Shown here in pieces: positions 17,379 to 26,451 of a stretch of 64,000 nucleotides of DNA. The position numbers were made by a program, and so were the translations under genes. Source of the stretch: Rhodocyclaceae bacterium (lineage in GTDB: Bacteria; Pseudomonadota; Gammaproteobacteria; Burkholderiales; Rhodocyclaceae); assembly GCA_020445945.1 (NCBI GenBank), contig JAGRFQ010000013.1, forward strand, positions 68,239 to 132,238, read 5' to 3'. A model generated the notes under the pieces. That model did not search any database. It saw nothing but the letters and a program-made list of their open reading frames with translations, and was not told the origin of the DNA. Positions within the stretch are counted from its first letter, which is position 1. Every line of letters starts with the position of its first letter.

Positions 17379-18833
17379 TCAGCGCCCCGCGCCGGCGGCG
17401 GCCATCAACTGACCGGCCTCGTCGGCGTCGAGGTGATAGGGCGAATCCTCCGGCACCGCCTTGAGCGCGCGATGCAGCAGGTAGGCGCGGTTGGGCAGGT
17501 GCAGGTCTTCGGGCACACGCTGGCCGTTGGCGACGTAGTACACGTCGATTTCGTGGCGCACCGCCACGTCCAGCGCCGGGGCGAGCGAGGCGGCCTCGTC
17601 CACCTTGGTGAGCACGCAGCCGGCCAGATCGGGGCCGTCGTAGGCGCGCACCACGTCGTCGAGCGTGTCGCCGCGGGTGGTGGCGTTGAGCAGCAGCAGG
17701 CGCTTGACGTGGCCGGCACCGAGCAGCATCGCGGCCTGCTCGGCCACCATCTTGTCGCGCTGGCTCATGCCGACGGTGTCGATCAGCACCATGTGCTTGT
17801 GCTTGAGTTCGGCCAGGGTCTGGCGCAGGTCGGAGGCATCGCGCACGACGTGCACCGGCACGCCGAGGATGCGCCCGTAGATGCGCAACTGTTCGTGCGC
17901 GCCGATGCGGTAGCCGTCGGTGGTGATCAGCGCCAGCTTGTCGGCGCCGTGGCGCACCACGCAGCGCGCGGCGAGCTTGGCGGCGGTGGTGGTCTTGCCT
18001 ACGCCGGTCGGCCCGACCAGCGCGTACACGCCGCCGCGGTCGATCAGGTCGGCGTCGCTGGCCAGCGCGCGCAGGCCGCGATTGAGCGCGGTGCGCACGG
18101 TGGCGCGGGCGGCGATCAGGTCGGCGTCGGCCTCGACCGCGGCGCACAGGCTGCGCGCGAGTTGGGCCGAGAAGCCGGCTTCGAGCAACTCGCCGGTCAT
18201 GCGCGTGCGCGCCGGCGCCTGCCGGCCGGCCTCGCCCCAGGCAAAGCCGGCGAGCTGGCGTTCGAGCATGCCGCGGATGCCGCTCATCTCCTCCATCAGC
18301 CGGGCGTTGGCCTCCTGCAGTGCGCGGATGCGGGCGGATTCTTCCAGCCCGCGCGGCTCCACCGCGGCGCTACCGGCGGCGCGCGCCGGGCGTTGCGCGG
18401 GCGGATTGCTCGCAGCGGGCGGGCGGCTCTCCCGCGCCGGCGTGGCGGGCAGATTGCGACCGGTGGCGGCGTCGACGCGCGGCGGGTTGAAGGGGCGGAT
18501 GCCGGCAGCGGCCTTTTGCACCGGCGCGGCGGCCGGTGCCGGACGCCGCGCGGCCGAGAGCAACACGCGATAGTCGTCGTCTTCGCCGTCTCGTTCGACC
18601 GCCGGCGCGGCAGGTTTCGCCACCGGCGCCGGCGCGCGGGGCGCGGGCGGAGGCGGCGGTGTGGGCTGCGTGCGCTGGTGGATCAGCTCGACCGCGTCCG
18701 CCGGCAGGGCAACGATCTCGACGCCGTCCTCGACCGAGCGGTTGGACAGCACGATGGCGTCGGCGCCGAGCTCTTCCTTGAGCTGGCGCAGGGCCTCGCG
18801 GGCGGTGGGGGCAAAGTAGCGCTTGACGTTCAT
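17379..18833 (-). CDS. flhF: Flagellar SRP-like GTPase FlhF
   Basis: SRP-type GTPase (484 residues) setting the site of flagellar assembly at the pole. The N-terminal B domain (MNVKRYFAPTAREALRQLKE) is followed by a long proline/alanine-rich linker, a helical N domain (LLEAGFSAQLARSLCAAVEA) and the G domain with G1 VGPTGVGKTTTAAKLAAR near residue 275, G3 DTVGMSQRD and G4 TKVDE. ATG at 18833 is chosen because it has a good ribosome-binding site (GGAGAG) and the family start; the frame runs ten codons further upstream. It lies 140 bp downstream of flhA and 1 bp before flhG. Confidence 0.96.
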   Translation of the reverse strand: MNVKRYFAPTAREALRQLKEELGADAIVLSNRSVEDGVEIVALPADAVELIHQRTQPTPPPPPAPRAPAPVAKPAAPAVERDGEDDDYRVLLSAARRPAPAAAPVQKAAAGIRPFNPPRVDAATGRNLPATPARESRPPAASNPPAQRPARAAGSAAVEPRGLEESARIRALQEANARLMEEMSGIRGMLERQLAGFAWGEAGRQAPARTRMTGELLEAGFSAQLARSLCAAVEADADLIAARATVRTALNRGLRALASDADLIDRGGVYALVGPTGVGKTTTAAKLAARCVVRHGADKLALITTDGYRIGAHEQLRIYGRILGVPVHVVRDASDLRQTLAELKHKHMVLIDTVGMSQRDKMVAEQAAMLLGAGHVKRLLLLNATTRGDTLDDVVRAYDGPDLAGCVLTKVDEAASLAPALDVAVRHEIDVYYVANGQRVPEDLHLPNRAYLLHRALKAVPEDSPYHLDADEAGQLMAAAGAGR

Positions 18834-18973
18834 GGGGCTCTCCACAAGCCGCCGCCCGGACATTGGACGGGGGTTTCATGGCCCCATTATGCAAAACCGC
18901 GGGTCAAGCACATCGCCGGAATAAGGGGATTCTGCCCCCGTATTTCTTGCCGGCAACACGTGCCGGCCGGCGC

Positions 18974-21073
18974 TCAGGCCGCCGCGCCGACCATGCCGGT
19001 GACGCGGATCATGCGGTTTTCCGGCACTTCGGAGTTGGCCACCACCTTGAGCGCGGGCACCGAGCGGCGCAGGAAGCGCGCCAGCAGCCAGCGCAGCGGC
19101 GCGGGCACCAGCAGCACCGGCGGCAGGCCGATGCTCTCCTGACGCTGCGCCAGCTCGGCGGTCTGCTTGAGCAGGCCGTCGGCCAGCCCCGGTTCGATCG
19201 CGCCGCCTTCCGGCCCGCCGCTGGAGACGGCCTGCATCAGCACCCGTTCGAGCCCCGGATCGAGCGTCAGCACCTGCACTTCGGCGTCGCCCGGGAACAG
19301 GCCCTGGATGATCGCCCGGCCCAGCGCCTGGCGCGCGCGCGAGGTCAGTTCGAGCGCGTCCTGCACGTGCGGCGCGTGCTCGGCGAGCACTTCGATGATG
19401 GTGCGCATGTCGCGGATGTTGACCCCCTCTTCGAGCAGGTTCTGCAGCACCCGCTGGACGGTCGACACCGGCAGTTGCTTGGGCACCAGATCCTCGATGA
19501 GCTTGGGCGATTCCTTGCCGATGTGGTCGAGCAGCGACTGGGTCTCCTGCCGGCCGAGCAGTTCGGCGGCGTGTTCGAGGATGAGGTGGTTGAGGTGGGT
19601 CGCCACCACGGTGCTGGCATCGACCACCGTGTAGCCCAGCGCGTGGGCCTGTTCGCGCTGGCCGCCGTCGATCCACACCGCCGGCAGGCCGAAGGCCGGG
19701 TCGGTGGTGTCGCGGCCGGACAGGGTGCCGGACACGCGCCCCGGGTTGATCGCCAGAAACTGCCCCGGATAGGCTTCGCCCTTGCCCACCTCGACGCCCT
19801 TGAGGGCGATGCGGTAGGCGTTGGGCTTGAGTTCGAGGTTGTCGCGGATGTGCACCGGCGCGGCGAGGAAGCCGACGTCCTGGGCGAACTTCTTGCGCAG
19901 CCCGCGGATGCGTTTGAGCAGTTCGCCGTCCTGCCCCTTGTCGACCATCGGAATCAGCCGGTAGCCCACTTCCAGCCCGAGCACGTCCACCGGCGACACG
20001 TCGGCCCAGCTTGCTTCCTGCGATTGCTCGGTGGCCTTGGCGATGGCTTCCGGGCTCGGCGCCGCGACGTCTTCGTCGGGCGCCTCGCCCGGGTGCTTCT
20101 GGCGCCACCAGGCCAGCCAGCCGAAAGCGGCGGCGAGCAGGATGAAGACCAGGTTGGGCATGCCGGGAATCAGCCCGAGCACGCCGAGAATGGCGGCGGT
20201 GAGCATCAGGATCTGCGGGTTGGAGAACACCTGACGCAGCACCTGACCGCCGATTTCGCCGTCGTCGCCCACGCGCGACACCACCAGACCGGCGGCCACC
20301 GAGATGATCAGCGCGGGAATCTGCGCCACCAGCCCGTCGCCGATGGTCAGCAAGGTGTAGTTTTCGGCGGCCTGACCGAGCGCCATGTCGTGCTGCATGA
20401 CGCCGACCACCAGCCCGCCGGCGATGTTGATGAGCAAAATCAGGATGCCGGCCACGGCGTCGCCGCGGACGAACTTGGAGGCACCGTCCATGGCGCCGTA
20501 GAAGTCCGATTCCTGACCGATCTGGGCGCGCCGGTGCTTGGCTTCCTTGTCGTCGATGAGGCCGGCGTTGAGGTCGGCGTCGATGGCCATCTGCTTGCCG
20601 GGCATGGCGTCGAGGGTGAAGCGCGCGCTCACCTCGGCGATGCGCCCGGCGCCCTTGGTGATGACCACGAAGTTGATCACCGTGAGAATCGTAAACACCA
20701 CCAGCCCGACCGCGGTGTTGCCGCCGACCAGAAAATGGCCGAAGGCTTCGATGACCTTGCCGGCGGCGTCGGGCCCGGTGTGACCGTCGAGCAGCACGAT
20801 GCGGGTCGAGGCCACGTTGAGGCTCAGCCGCAGCAAGGTGGTCATCAGCAACACCGTCGGGAACACCGAGAAATCCAGCGGCCGCTTGGTGTACATCGCC
20901 ACCAGCATGACCATGATCGCCATCGAGATGTTGAAGGTGAAGAACAGGTCGAGCAGGAACGCCGGCAGCGGCAACACCATCATCGACAGGATCATGACGA
21001 TGAGGATCGGCGCGGCGAGCTGACGCAGGGCGGTGGGCGAGAACAGCGAGCGCAGGGTGAAGGCGTTGGTCAT
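18974..21073 (-). CDS. flhA: Flagellar export-gate protein FlhA
   Basis: Core membrane protein of the flagellar type III export gate, 699 residues, full length. About eight helices occupy residues 1-330, with the conserved FHIPEP-type cytoplasmic loop including RIAEVSARFTLDAMPGKQMAID and GLIDDKEAKHRRAQI. The C-terminal cytoplasmic ring domain binds chaperones and contains YTVVDASTVVATHLNHL and TVQRVLQNLLEEGVNIRDM. It lies 23 bp after flhB, the normal order. Confidence 0.97.
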   Translation of the reverse strand: MTNAFTLRSLFSPTALRQLAAPILIVMILSMMVLPLPAFLLDLFFTFNISMAIMVMLVAMYTKRPLDFSVFPTVLLMTTLLRLSLNVASTRIVLLDGHTGPDAAGKVIEAFGHFLVGGNTAVGLVVFTILTVINFVVITKGAGRIAEVSARFTLDAMPGKQMAIDADLNAGLIDDKEAKHRRAQIGQESDFYGAMDGASKFVRGDAVAGILILLINIAGGLVVGVMQHDMALGQAAENYTLLTIGDGLVAQIPALIISVAAGLVVSRVGDDGEIGGQVLRQVFSNPQILMLTAAILGVLGLIPGMPNLVFILLAAAFGWLAWWRQKHPGEAPDEDVAAPSPEAIAKATEQSQEASWADVSPVDVLGLEVGYRLIPMVDKGQDGELLKRIRGLRKKFAQDVGFLAAPVHIRDNLELKPNAYRIALKGVEVGKGEAYPGQFLAINPGRVSGTLSGRDTTDPAFGLPAVWIDGGQREQAHALGYTVVDASTVVATHLNHLILEHAAELLGRQETQSLLDHIGKESPKLIEDLVPKQLPVSTVQRVLQNLLEEGVNIRDMRTIIEVLAEHAPHVQDALELTSRARQALGRAIIQGLFPGDAEVQVLTLDPGLERVLMQAVSSGGPEGGAIEPGLADGLLKQTAELAQRQESIGLPPVLLVPAPLRWLLARFLRRSVPALKVVANSEVPENRMIRVTGMVGAAA

Positions 21074-21096
21074 GGGTTCGATGTGTCAGCGAGGGG

Positions 21097-22248
21097 TCAC
21101 GCCTGCGCCGGGCGCGGGGTGGCGGGGTCCATGTCGGCGGGGACGGCGAGTACGGTCGGCGCTTCGGGCGCGGCGCCGCCGCGCGCCATCCATTCGTTGA
21201 GTTGATAGACGTAGGCCATCACTTCGGCCACCGCGGTGTACAAGGCGGCCGGCACGGGCTGCTCCAGCTCGCAGTGGGCGAACAGCGCGCGCGCCAGCGG
21301 CGGCGCTTCGAGCAGCGGCACCCGGTGCTCGGCGGCCACCTCGCGAATCTTCTGCGCGATCGCGTCGGCGCCCTTGGCGACCACCACCGGCGCGCCCATG
21401 CGCGCGGCGTCGTAGCGCAACGCCACGGCATAGTGGGTCGGGTTGGTGACCACCACGTCGGCCTTGGGCACCTCGGCCATCATCCGCCGGCGCGCCATCT
21501 CGCGCTGGGCGTTGCGCACCCGCGCCTTGAGCTGCGGGTCGCCTTCGGTTTCCTTGTTTTCCTGGCGCACCTGCTCTTTGGTCATCTTGAGCTTGTCGTG
21601 GTATTGCCAGAGCTGGAAGGGCACGTCGAGCGCCGCCAGCAGCGCCAGACTGGTCACCACCAGCAGCGCGGCGAACATCACCATCTGCGCAAAATCGGGC
21701 AGGCTCGCTTCCAGCGGTTGGGTCATCAGCGCGAGCATGTGGTCTTTTTCGCGCCAGATCGCCCACGCCCCCACGCCGCCCACCAGCAGCGCCTTGAGCA
21801 AGGCCTTGACCAGCTCGGCCAGCCCGTGCACCGAGAACATCCGCTCCAGCCCCTTGAGCGGGTCCATGCGGTCGAACTTGAACTGCAGCGCCTTGGGCGA
21901 GAACACCAGCCCGCCCATCAGGATCGGCGCACCCACCGCGGCGACCAGCAGGATCGCGAACAGCGGCACCACGGTGAGCAAGGCTTCGCCGAGCACGTCT
22001 TCGAGTTGCAGCACCATCTTTGCGGTGTCGAAGGCCAGCGCCGGCTCGAAGCTCAGCCCGCCCTTGACCAGCGCCACAATCCGCCCGGCGACCCACTGGC
22101 CGATCACCCACAGGCCGGCCACGCCGCTCATCATCACCAGAAAGGTGGACAGCTCCCGCGACTGGGGAACCTGCCCCTCCTCCCGGGCTTGCTCCAGCCG
22201 TCGTGGTGAGGCTGGTTCGGTCCGTTCGAGATCGCTCTCTTCGGCCAC
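21097..22248 (-). CDS. flhB: Flagellar export switch protein FlhB
   Basis: Membrane protein of the type III export gate (383 residues) that autocleaves to switch substrate specificity from rod/hook to filament. Four helices lie between about residues 33 and 210. The autocleavage motif NPTH is at residues 269-272 (VVVTNPTHYAVAL). The GTG at 22248 is chosen because GGAG sits a few bases upstream and MAEESDLERTEPASPRRLEQAREEGQ is the family start. It is the first gene of the flagellar block here; the 132-bp upstream region showed no convincing sigma-54 or sigma-28 promoter by eye. Confidence 0.96.
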   Translation of the reverse strand: MAEESDLERTEPASPRRLEQAREEGQVPQSRELSTFLVMMSGVAGLWVIGQWVAGRIVALVKGGLSFEPALAFDTAKMVLQLEDVLGEALLTVVPLFAILLVAAVGAPILMGGLVFSPKALQFKFDRMDPLKGLERMFSVHGLAELVKALLKALLVGGVGAWAIWREKDHMLALMTQPLEASLPDFAQMVMFAALLVVTSLALLAALDVPFQLWQYHDKLKMTKEQVRQENKETEGDPQLKARVRNAQREMARRRMMAEVPKADVVVTNPTHYAVALRYDAARMGAPVVVAKGADAIAQKIREVAAEHRVPLLEAPPLARALFAHCELEQPVPAALYTAVAEVMAYVYQLNEWMARGGAAPEAPTVLAVPADMDPATPRPAQA

Positions 22249-22380
22249 AGTGCGCTCCGCTCATGTCGCTCGGGCTGCTCGCACGGAGCAGCGGTTGCGA
22301 GCATTATCGGCTGCGCGGCCTGTCGATACGGTGGAGATAAACCCGGGAAAAGCGCGCCAATTCCGGGCGCTGTGCGACGG

Positions 22381-22845
22381 CTAGCGCGCCGGCGGCAGCG
22401 CGTCGATGCCGCGGATGCGCTGCCCGGCGGCGATGCCCTTGGCGGCAAACCAGCCGGCGTTCATTTCCAGCGCGAAGCGCGCCGGGCGGCGGGCGCAGTG
22501 GTTGGTTTCGGTCTGCGGCGCCATCTCTTCGATGTTGATGATGGTGCCGTCGGCCTCCAGAAAGGCGACCGACAACGGGATCAATGTGTTGCGCATCCAC
22601 ATGCAGTGGGTGGCCTCCTCGGGATAGACGAAGATCATCCCCGCATGGCCGGCCATGAAGCTGCGGCGCATGAGCCCGGTCGCCCGCGAATCGAAGGTGT
22701 TGGCCACTTCGGCGTCGATGCGGTACATGCCCGCCGACAGTTCGGCGCGCGGCATCTCGGCCTGCGCCGGCAGGCTGGCGGCCCATAGCGCCATCGCCAG
22801 CGCGGCGCGGCGCGCTACCACGGCAAGCATTCGGTATTCAGACAT
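22381..22845 (-). CDS. DUF192 secreted protein
   Basis: A 154-residue protein with an N-terminal signal sequence (basic start, then ALAMALWAASLPAQA) and a DUF192 domain, recognisable by ATGLMRRSFMAGHAGMIFVY, HCMWMRNTLIPLSVAFLEADG and ALEMNAGWFAAKGIAAGQRI. The family is widespread and periplasmic, with no established function. A later start at ATG 22833 (MLAVVARRAAL) would give a more compact signal peptide. It lies 12 bp upstream of nothing in its own pathway; the next gene on the strand upstream is the CBS protein. Confidence 0.87.
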   Translation of the reverse strand: MSEYRMLAVVARRAALAMALWAASLPAQAEMPRAELSAGMYRIDAEVANTFDSRATGLMRRSFMAGHAGMIFVYPEEATHCMWMRNTLIPLSVAFLEADGTIINIEEMAPQTETNHCARRPARFALEMNAGWFAAKGIAAGQRIRGIDALPPAR

Positions 22846-22857
22846 CGGTCGCCCGGT

Positions 22858-23262
22858 TCAGATATGTTTGTACAAGCCCTTGAGCACCAGATCGGCCATG
22901 CTGACAATGCCGACCACCTTGCCCTTGTCGACCACCGGCGCACGCGACAGCCCAAAGCGCGTAAACAGCCGCGCGCAGTAGCGGATGTCCATCTCCGGGT
23001 CGACGGTGATCACCGGCTTGGCCATCACCTCGTACACATTCACCCGCTCCGGCGCACGGTCCTTGCCCAGCACGTGGCGTGCGATGTCGGTGATGAGCAG
23101 CATGCCGAACTCGTCGTCGTCGTGACGCTTGTCGACAATCAGCCCGCGGGTTTCGACATGCTTCATGGTCTTCAGGGCTTCGGCGATGGTCGCCATGCCG
23201 TCGACCCGGTCGAATTCGTTTTTCATCACCTCGCGCACCCGCACGATTTCTTCGCCGCTCAT
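22858..23262 (-). CDS. CBS-domain protein
   Basis: A 134-residue protein made of two CBS motifs, the adenosine-nucleotide-binding Bateman module: EVMKNEFDRVDGMATIAEAL with GLIVDKR, and EVMAKPVITVDPEMDIRYCA with SRAPVVDKGKVVGIVSMADLV. ATG at 23262 overlaps the TGA of the PII-like gene (ATGA); the longer upstream frame is an overlap artefact. Last gene of the DUF1538 operon, so it probably gives energy-status control of the membrane pair. That role is inferred from operon structure only. Confidence 0.92.
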   Translation of the reverse strand: MSGEEIVRVREVMKNEFDRVDGMATIAEALKTMKHVETRGLIVDKRHDDDEFGMLLITDIARHVLGKDRAPERVNVYEVMAKPVITVDPEMDIRYCARLFTRFGLSRAPVVDKGKVVGIVSMADLVLKGLYKHI

Positions 23263-23609
23263 ATCTTCTCCTCCACCACCCCGGTCAGCTGTTTCATCTG
23301 ACTGGCAACGCCGACCGCATCCTCGACATCGATCTGAAACGCGATCCCCGTCCCCGGCTTGTTCTCGAACTCGCCAACATCCTGAATCGTCTCCAGAATG
23401 TCGCGACTCAGATGCTGCTCGACAAGAAACAGCAGCACATCGCGCTGGGTCTCGAGCGCCAGCCCGAAAAAGGTCTTCGCCTTCTCCAGACCCTCGCCGC
23501 GCGCCTGATTGATGACCGTACATCCGGTCGCCCCGGCCTTGCGTGCCGCGGCCACCACCGCATCGGTCTTGTCGTCTTCCACCAGCGCAATCAGTAGCTT
23601 GAAATGCAT
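23259..23609 (-). CDS. PII-like nitrogen-regulator-fold protein
   Basis: A 116-residue protein of the PII/GlnB-like superfamily. The first beta strand reads MHFKLLIALVEDDKTDAVV, followed by GATGCTVINQARGEG (PII-type GxTxxxxxGxG turn) and a last strand KPGTGIAFQIDVEDAVGV. The canonical T-loop tyrosine region is not obvious, so it is a divergent PII-like protein, not GlnB. ATG at 23609 has a strong Shine-Dalgarno sequence (GGGAGG, 8 bp spacing), better than the GTG at 23615. It starts 2 bp after the second DUF1538 gene and overlaps the CBS gene by 4 bp. PII-like partners often gate transporters; here the likely target is the DUF1538 pair. Confidence 0.87.
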   Translation of the reverse strand: MHFKLLIALVEDDKTDAVVAAARKAGATGCTVINQARGEGLEKAKTFFGLALETQRDVLLFLVEQHLSRDILETIQDVGEFENKPGTGIAFQIDVEDAVGVASQMKQLTGVVEEKI

Positions 23610-23611
23610 GC

Positions 23612-24406
23612 TCACTCCCTCCCTTGTTCCGCCGGCACCTGCCGCCGGGCCCGCCAGTCGGACAGCTGCGCATAGCCCATCACCGTAATCATCGGAAACA
23701 GGCTCGCAAAGGCAATCAGCCCGAAGCCGTCGAGCAGGGCGCTGCGCCCCGGAATCGTCCCCGCCAGCCCGAGCCCGAGCGCGGTCACCAGCGGCACGGT
23801 GACCGTCGAGGTGGTCACCCCGCCGGAATCATACGCCAGCGCGATGATCATTTTCGGCGCCACCAGCGTCTGCGCGATCACCACCACATAGCCCGCCATG
23901 ATGTAGTAGTGCAGCGACGTGCCGGTGACGATGCGGAAGGTGCCCAGCGCAATCCCGATGGCCACCCCGATGGCCACCGACACGCGCAGGCCCCACACGC
24001 TGATCGCCCCGCCCGACACCGACTGCGCCTTGATCGCCACCGCAATCAGCGACGGCTCGGCGATGGTCGTCGAAAAACCGATCGCCGCCGCAAACAGATA
24101 GACCCAGAAATAGTCGCGCCAGTTGAACGCCGCGCTCGCCTGCGCCCCCGCGCCATAGATGAAGGCCGGGTCGGTGAGCTGCTGCGCCATCAGCTTGCCG
24201 AGCGGAAACAGCGCCTGATCCAGCCCCTGTAAAAACAGCGCGAGCCCCAGCAGCACGTAGGCAAAACCGGTGAGCACCTGCTTGAGCTGCGGGATCGGCT
24301 GACGGATGACCAGAAACTGGAAGCCGAAAATCACCGCCGCAATCGGCAGCACGTCGAAAATCGTCTGCACCAGCACCGTGCCGAAATGGGTCAGCCAGGC
24401 CAGCAT
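23612..24406 (-). CDS. DUF1538 membrane protein, second copy
   Basis: A 264-residue inner-membrane protein with about six to seven helices. Family-typical segments are VIFGFQFLVIRQP near residue 25, IGFSTTIAEPSLIAVAIKA near 110, and [24 protein letters not shown] near 200. It is paralogous to the next gene upstream, aligning over the whole length at these motifs. DUF1538 pairs (UmpAB type) have been reported as two-component Na+(Li+, K+)/H+ antiporters in a halophile; whether that applies here is inference. ATG at 24406 overlaps the previous stop (TGATG). Confidence 0.88.
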   Translation of the reverse strand: MLAWLTHFGTVLVQTIFDVLPIAAVIFGFQFLVIRQPIPQLKQVLTGFAYVLLGLALFLQGLDQALFPLGKLMAQQLTDPAFIYGAGAQASAAFNWRDYFWVYLFAAAIGFSTTIAEPSLIAVAIKAQSVSGGAISVWGLRVSVAIGVAIGIALGTFRIVTGTSLHYYIMAGYVVVIAQTLVAPKMIIALAYDSGGVTTSTVTVPLVTALGLGLAGTIPGRSALLDGFGLIAFASLFPMITVMGYAQLSDWRARRQVPAEQGRE

Positions 24407-25212
24407 CAGAACAGCATCCCGTACGCCATCACGAAAATCATCGGCGTCAGCGACGCGAAGGCGATCAGCCCGAAGCCGTCGGTCATCGGGTTGCGCCCCT
24501 TGATCGACGAAGCCAGCCCAACCCCCAGCGCCGTCACCAGCGGCACGGTGATTGTCGAGGTGGTGACCCCGCCCGAGTCATACGCGATGCCGACGATCTC
24601 CTCGGGCGCGAAAGGCGTCATCACCACCACCGCGATGTAGCCCCCGATGATCAAGACCTGAATCGGCCAGCCGCGGATGATGCGCAACACCCCCACCACG
24701 ATCGCAAAGCCCACCGACAGCGCCACTGTGTAGCGCAGCCCGTTCGCGTAATCGTCCATCGCCGCGTCGCTGCGCTCGATCACCCCACCCTCGGCCGCAA
24801 TCTGCGACGCCTCCGCAGCCACCGCAATCAGCGCCGGCTCCGCCACCGTCGTCCCAAAGCCCAGCGCAAACGCAAACGCCAGAATCCAGAACAACGAACC
24901 CTTGCGTGCAAACGCATACGCCATGCGCTCGCCAATCGGAAACAAGCCCATTTCGAGACCGCGGATGAAAAACGTCAGCCCCAGCACAACGAGCACAACC
25001 CCGACCAGAATCTCGCCCAGATTCGGAATCGGCTGCTGCAGCACGGCCAACTGGAAAAAGGCAATCACCACCACGATGGGCGCGAGATCGCGCACGCTAT
25101 CGACCAGCGACCGGAGAAACTGCTGAAGCTGCTTGCTCAAACGCCCCGCCTCTTGACTCGCCAGAATCGAATGCGCCCAGCGACACGCTCGCACGCAAGA
25201 TTCCGCCCTCAT
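24406..25212 (-). CDS. DUF1538 membrane protein, first copy
   Basis: Second member of the pair (268 residues from ATG 25212). It has the same motifs as its paralogue: [62 protein letters not shown] and [15 protein letters not shown]. The start is doubtful: the first 24 residues ([15 protein letters not shown]...) do not look like the family, and a TTG at 25140 ([15 protein letters not shown]) has AGAGG seven bases upstream and would give 244 residues. First gene of a four-gene chain DUF1538-DUF1538-PII-CBS, each junction overlapping or nearly so. Confidence 0.87.
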   Translation of the reverse strand: MRAESCVRACRWAHSILASQEAGRLSKQLQQFLRSLVDSVRDLAPIVVVIAFFQLAVLQQPIPNLGEILVGVVLVVLGLTFFIRGLEMGLFPIGERMAYAFARKGSLFWILAFAFALGFGTTVAEPALIAVAAEASQIAAEGGVIERSDAAMDDYANGLRYTVALSVGFAIVVGVLRIIRGWPIQVLIIGGYIAVVVMTPFAPEEIVGIAYDSGGVTTSTITVPLVTALGVGLASSIKGRNPMTDGFGLIAFASLTPMIFVMAYGMLF

Positions 25213-25253
25213 ACGACAATTGATTCTACGTGCGCGCGGCCGGCACCGTCACC

Positions 25254-26405
25254 TCAAGATGGCGGCAATTTACCGCTCGCTTCGGTAGATCGCGGCGCAC
25301 CAGGCGGCGGGTTGTCGGTCGCACGGATCACCTGCTCGATCTCGCGGATGAGTCGCGCGCGCGTGCCCTCCCAGCCCGCGTTGTCGATCGACGTGGCCTG
25401 AAAGCGCAGCAGCGGACGCAGGTCGTCGGGCAGCGCCGACGCCTCCGGCAGAGCCGCGCCCTCGACCAGCAGCGGAAACACCGCCTTCCTCGCCTCGAGC
25501 AGGCCGCGAATTTCACCGCGCACCACATCGTCGTCGCGCCACAGCCGCGGCGTGCTGTCACCCGCGGTGGGCGCCAGCCAGTTGCGCCCGATCACCACCA
25601 CGCCGGCGCGGGCGCAATCTAGCGCATCGGTAATCGACTGATCCCAGGCACGACTCGGCGCGATGTCCTGCACATCCAGAAACACCCGCCGCTGCCCGAA
25701 ATGCTGCTCCAGATCGTGGGCGATGCGCCCCGCCGCTGCCGGCGCGTCACTGCGCCGGTAAGAGACGAACACATCCGGCGCCTCGGCCAGCGTGCCGCGC
25801 AGCAGATTGGCGAGCGCACCCGTGCCGCTCACCCACGGCTCGGCAAGCTGCAGAAACTGCCCCCGGCTCAGCCCCGGCACCGGAGAACTGTCCCAGGTCT
25901 TGAGGATTTCGCGGAAGGCCAGATCCGCATTGCCGGTGAGCCCGCCCATGAACGGCAGCGGAAACACCGGCCGACCGCGCTCGATGAAGCGCCGCGCAAT
26001 CTCGAGCGCGCCGCGTCCGCCGCCGACCATCACCGCGGCGTGGCTGCGCGCCAGCGCCTCGCGCTTCCAGGCGTCGACACTGTGGCACACCACCTTGCAG
26101 CCGCTCGGCGCTGCATAGCCGGGCAAGGGCGCGCCGCCGCGGTGAAAGATGCGCCAGATTCCCAGCGAGACCTGGGTGAAGGCACCGGCAATCGGCTCGC
26201 CGCGCGTCTCGCGCTCACCGCAGTAGGCGCTGGCGACCCACTTATCCACCCCGGTCGAGTTGCCCGCAACCAGCCCCAGCCCGGCCTCGGCAAGCGTGGT
26301 GCCGATCATGCGCGCGGCCCGGCGGGTCGTCGGACCAGCCCAGCCGGTGCCGATCACAAGGACGTGTTTGGTGGGCTGCCCCGCCACGCGCGCTGGCCAT
26401 GTCAT
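25254..26405 (-). CDS. SLOG-TIR protein (nucleotide-sensor domain fused to a TIR domain)
   Basis: A 383-residue cytoplasmic protein. Residues about 14-165 form a Rossmann-like SLOG/LOG/DprA-type domain: HVLVIGTGWAGP, GLGLVAGNSTGVDKWVA, and the phosphate-binding loop VGGGRGALEIA at 127-137. Residues 211-361 form a TIR domain: DVFVSYRRSD, VFLDVQDIAPSRAWDQSI, VIGRNWL, then DDDVVRGEIRGLLE with the putative catalytic glutamate E298, and LLVEGAALPEASALPDDLRPL. SLOG domains bind nucleotide-type ligands in bacterial conflict systems, and many bacterial TIRs cleave NAD+. No membrane helix is present. It follows the TIR-TM gene with a 46-bp gap on the same strand. Domain calls are firm; the defence role is inference. 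Confidence 0.87.
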   Translation of the reverse strand: MTWPARVAGQPTKHVLVIGTGWAGPTTRRAARMIGTTLAEAGLGLVAGNSTGVDKWVASAYCGERETRGEPIAGAFTQVSLGIWRIFHRGGAPLPGYAAPSGCKVVCHSVDAWKREALARSHAAVMVGGGRGALEIARRFIERGRPVFPLPFMGGLTGNADLAFREILKTWDSSPVPGLSRGQFLQLAEPWVSGTGALANLLRGTLAEAPDVFVSYRRSDAPAAAGRIAHDLEQHFGQRRVFLDVQDIAPSRAWDQSITDALDCARAGVVVIGRNWLAPTAGDSTPRLWRDDDVVRGEIRGLLEARKAVFPLLVEGAALPEASALPDDLRPLLRFQATSIDNAGWEGTRARLIREIEQVIRATDNPPPGAPRSTEASGKLPPS

Positions 26406-26451
26406 GGTGGTCGTCCTGAATGTCTCGCCGCAGAAGTACGCCGCCGCAGCG

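Noticed and set aside
18878..18895. TGGCCCCATTATGCA on the plus strand, resembling a sigma-54 promoter
   Set aside because: It points away from flhF and no plus-strand gene follows; the -12 half is also imperfect.
22249..22380. Sigma-54 promoter for flhB
   Set aside because: TTGGCGCGCTTTTCC lacks the TTGC of the -12 element; no convincing match in either orientation.
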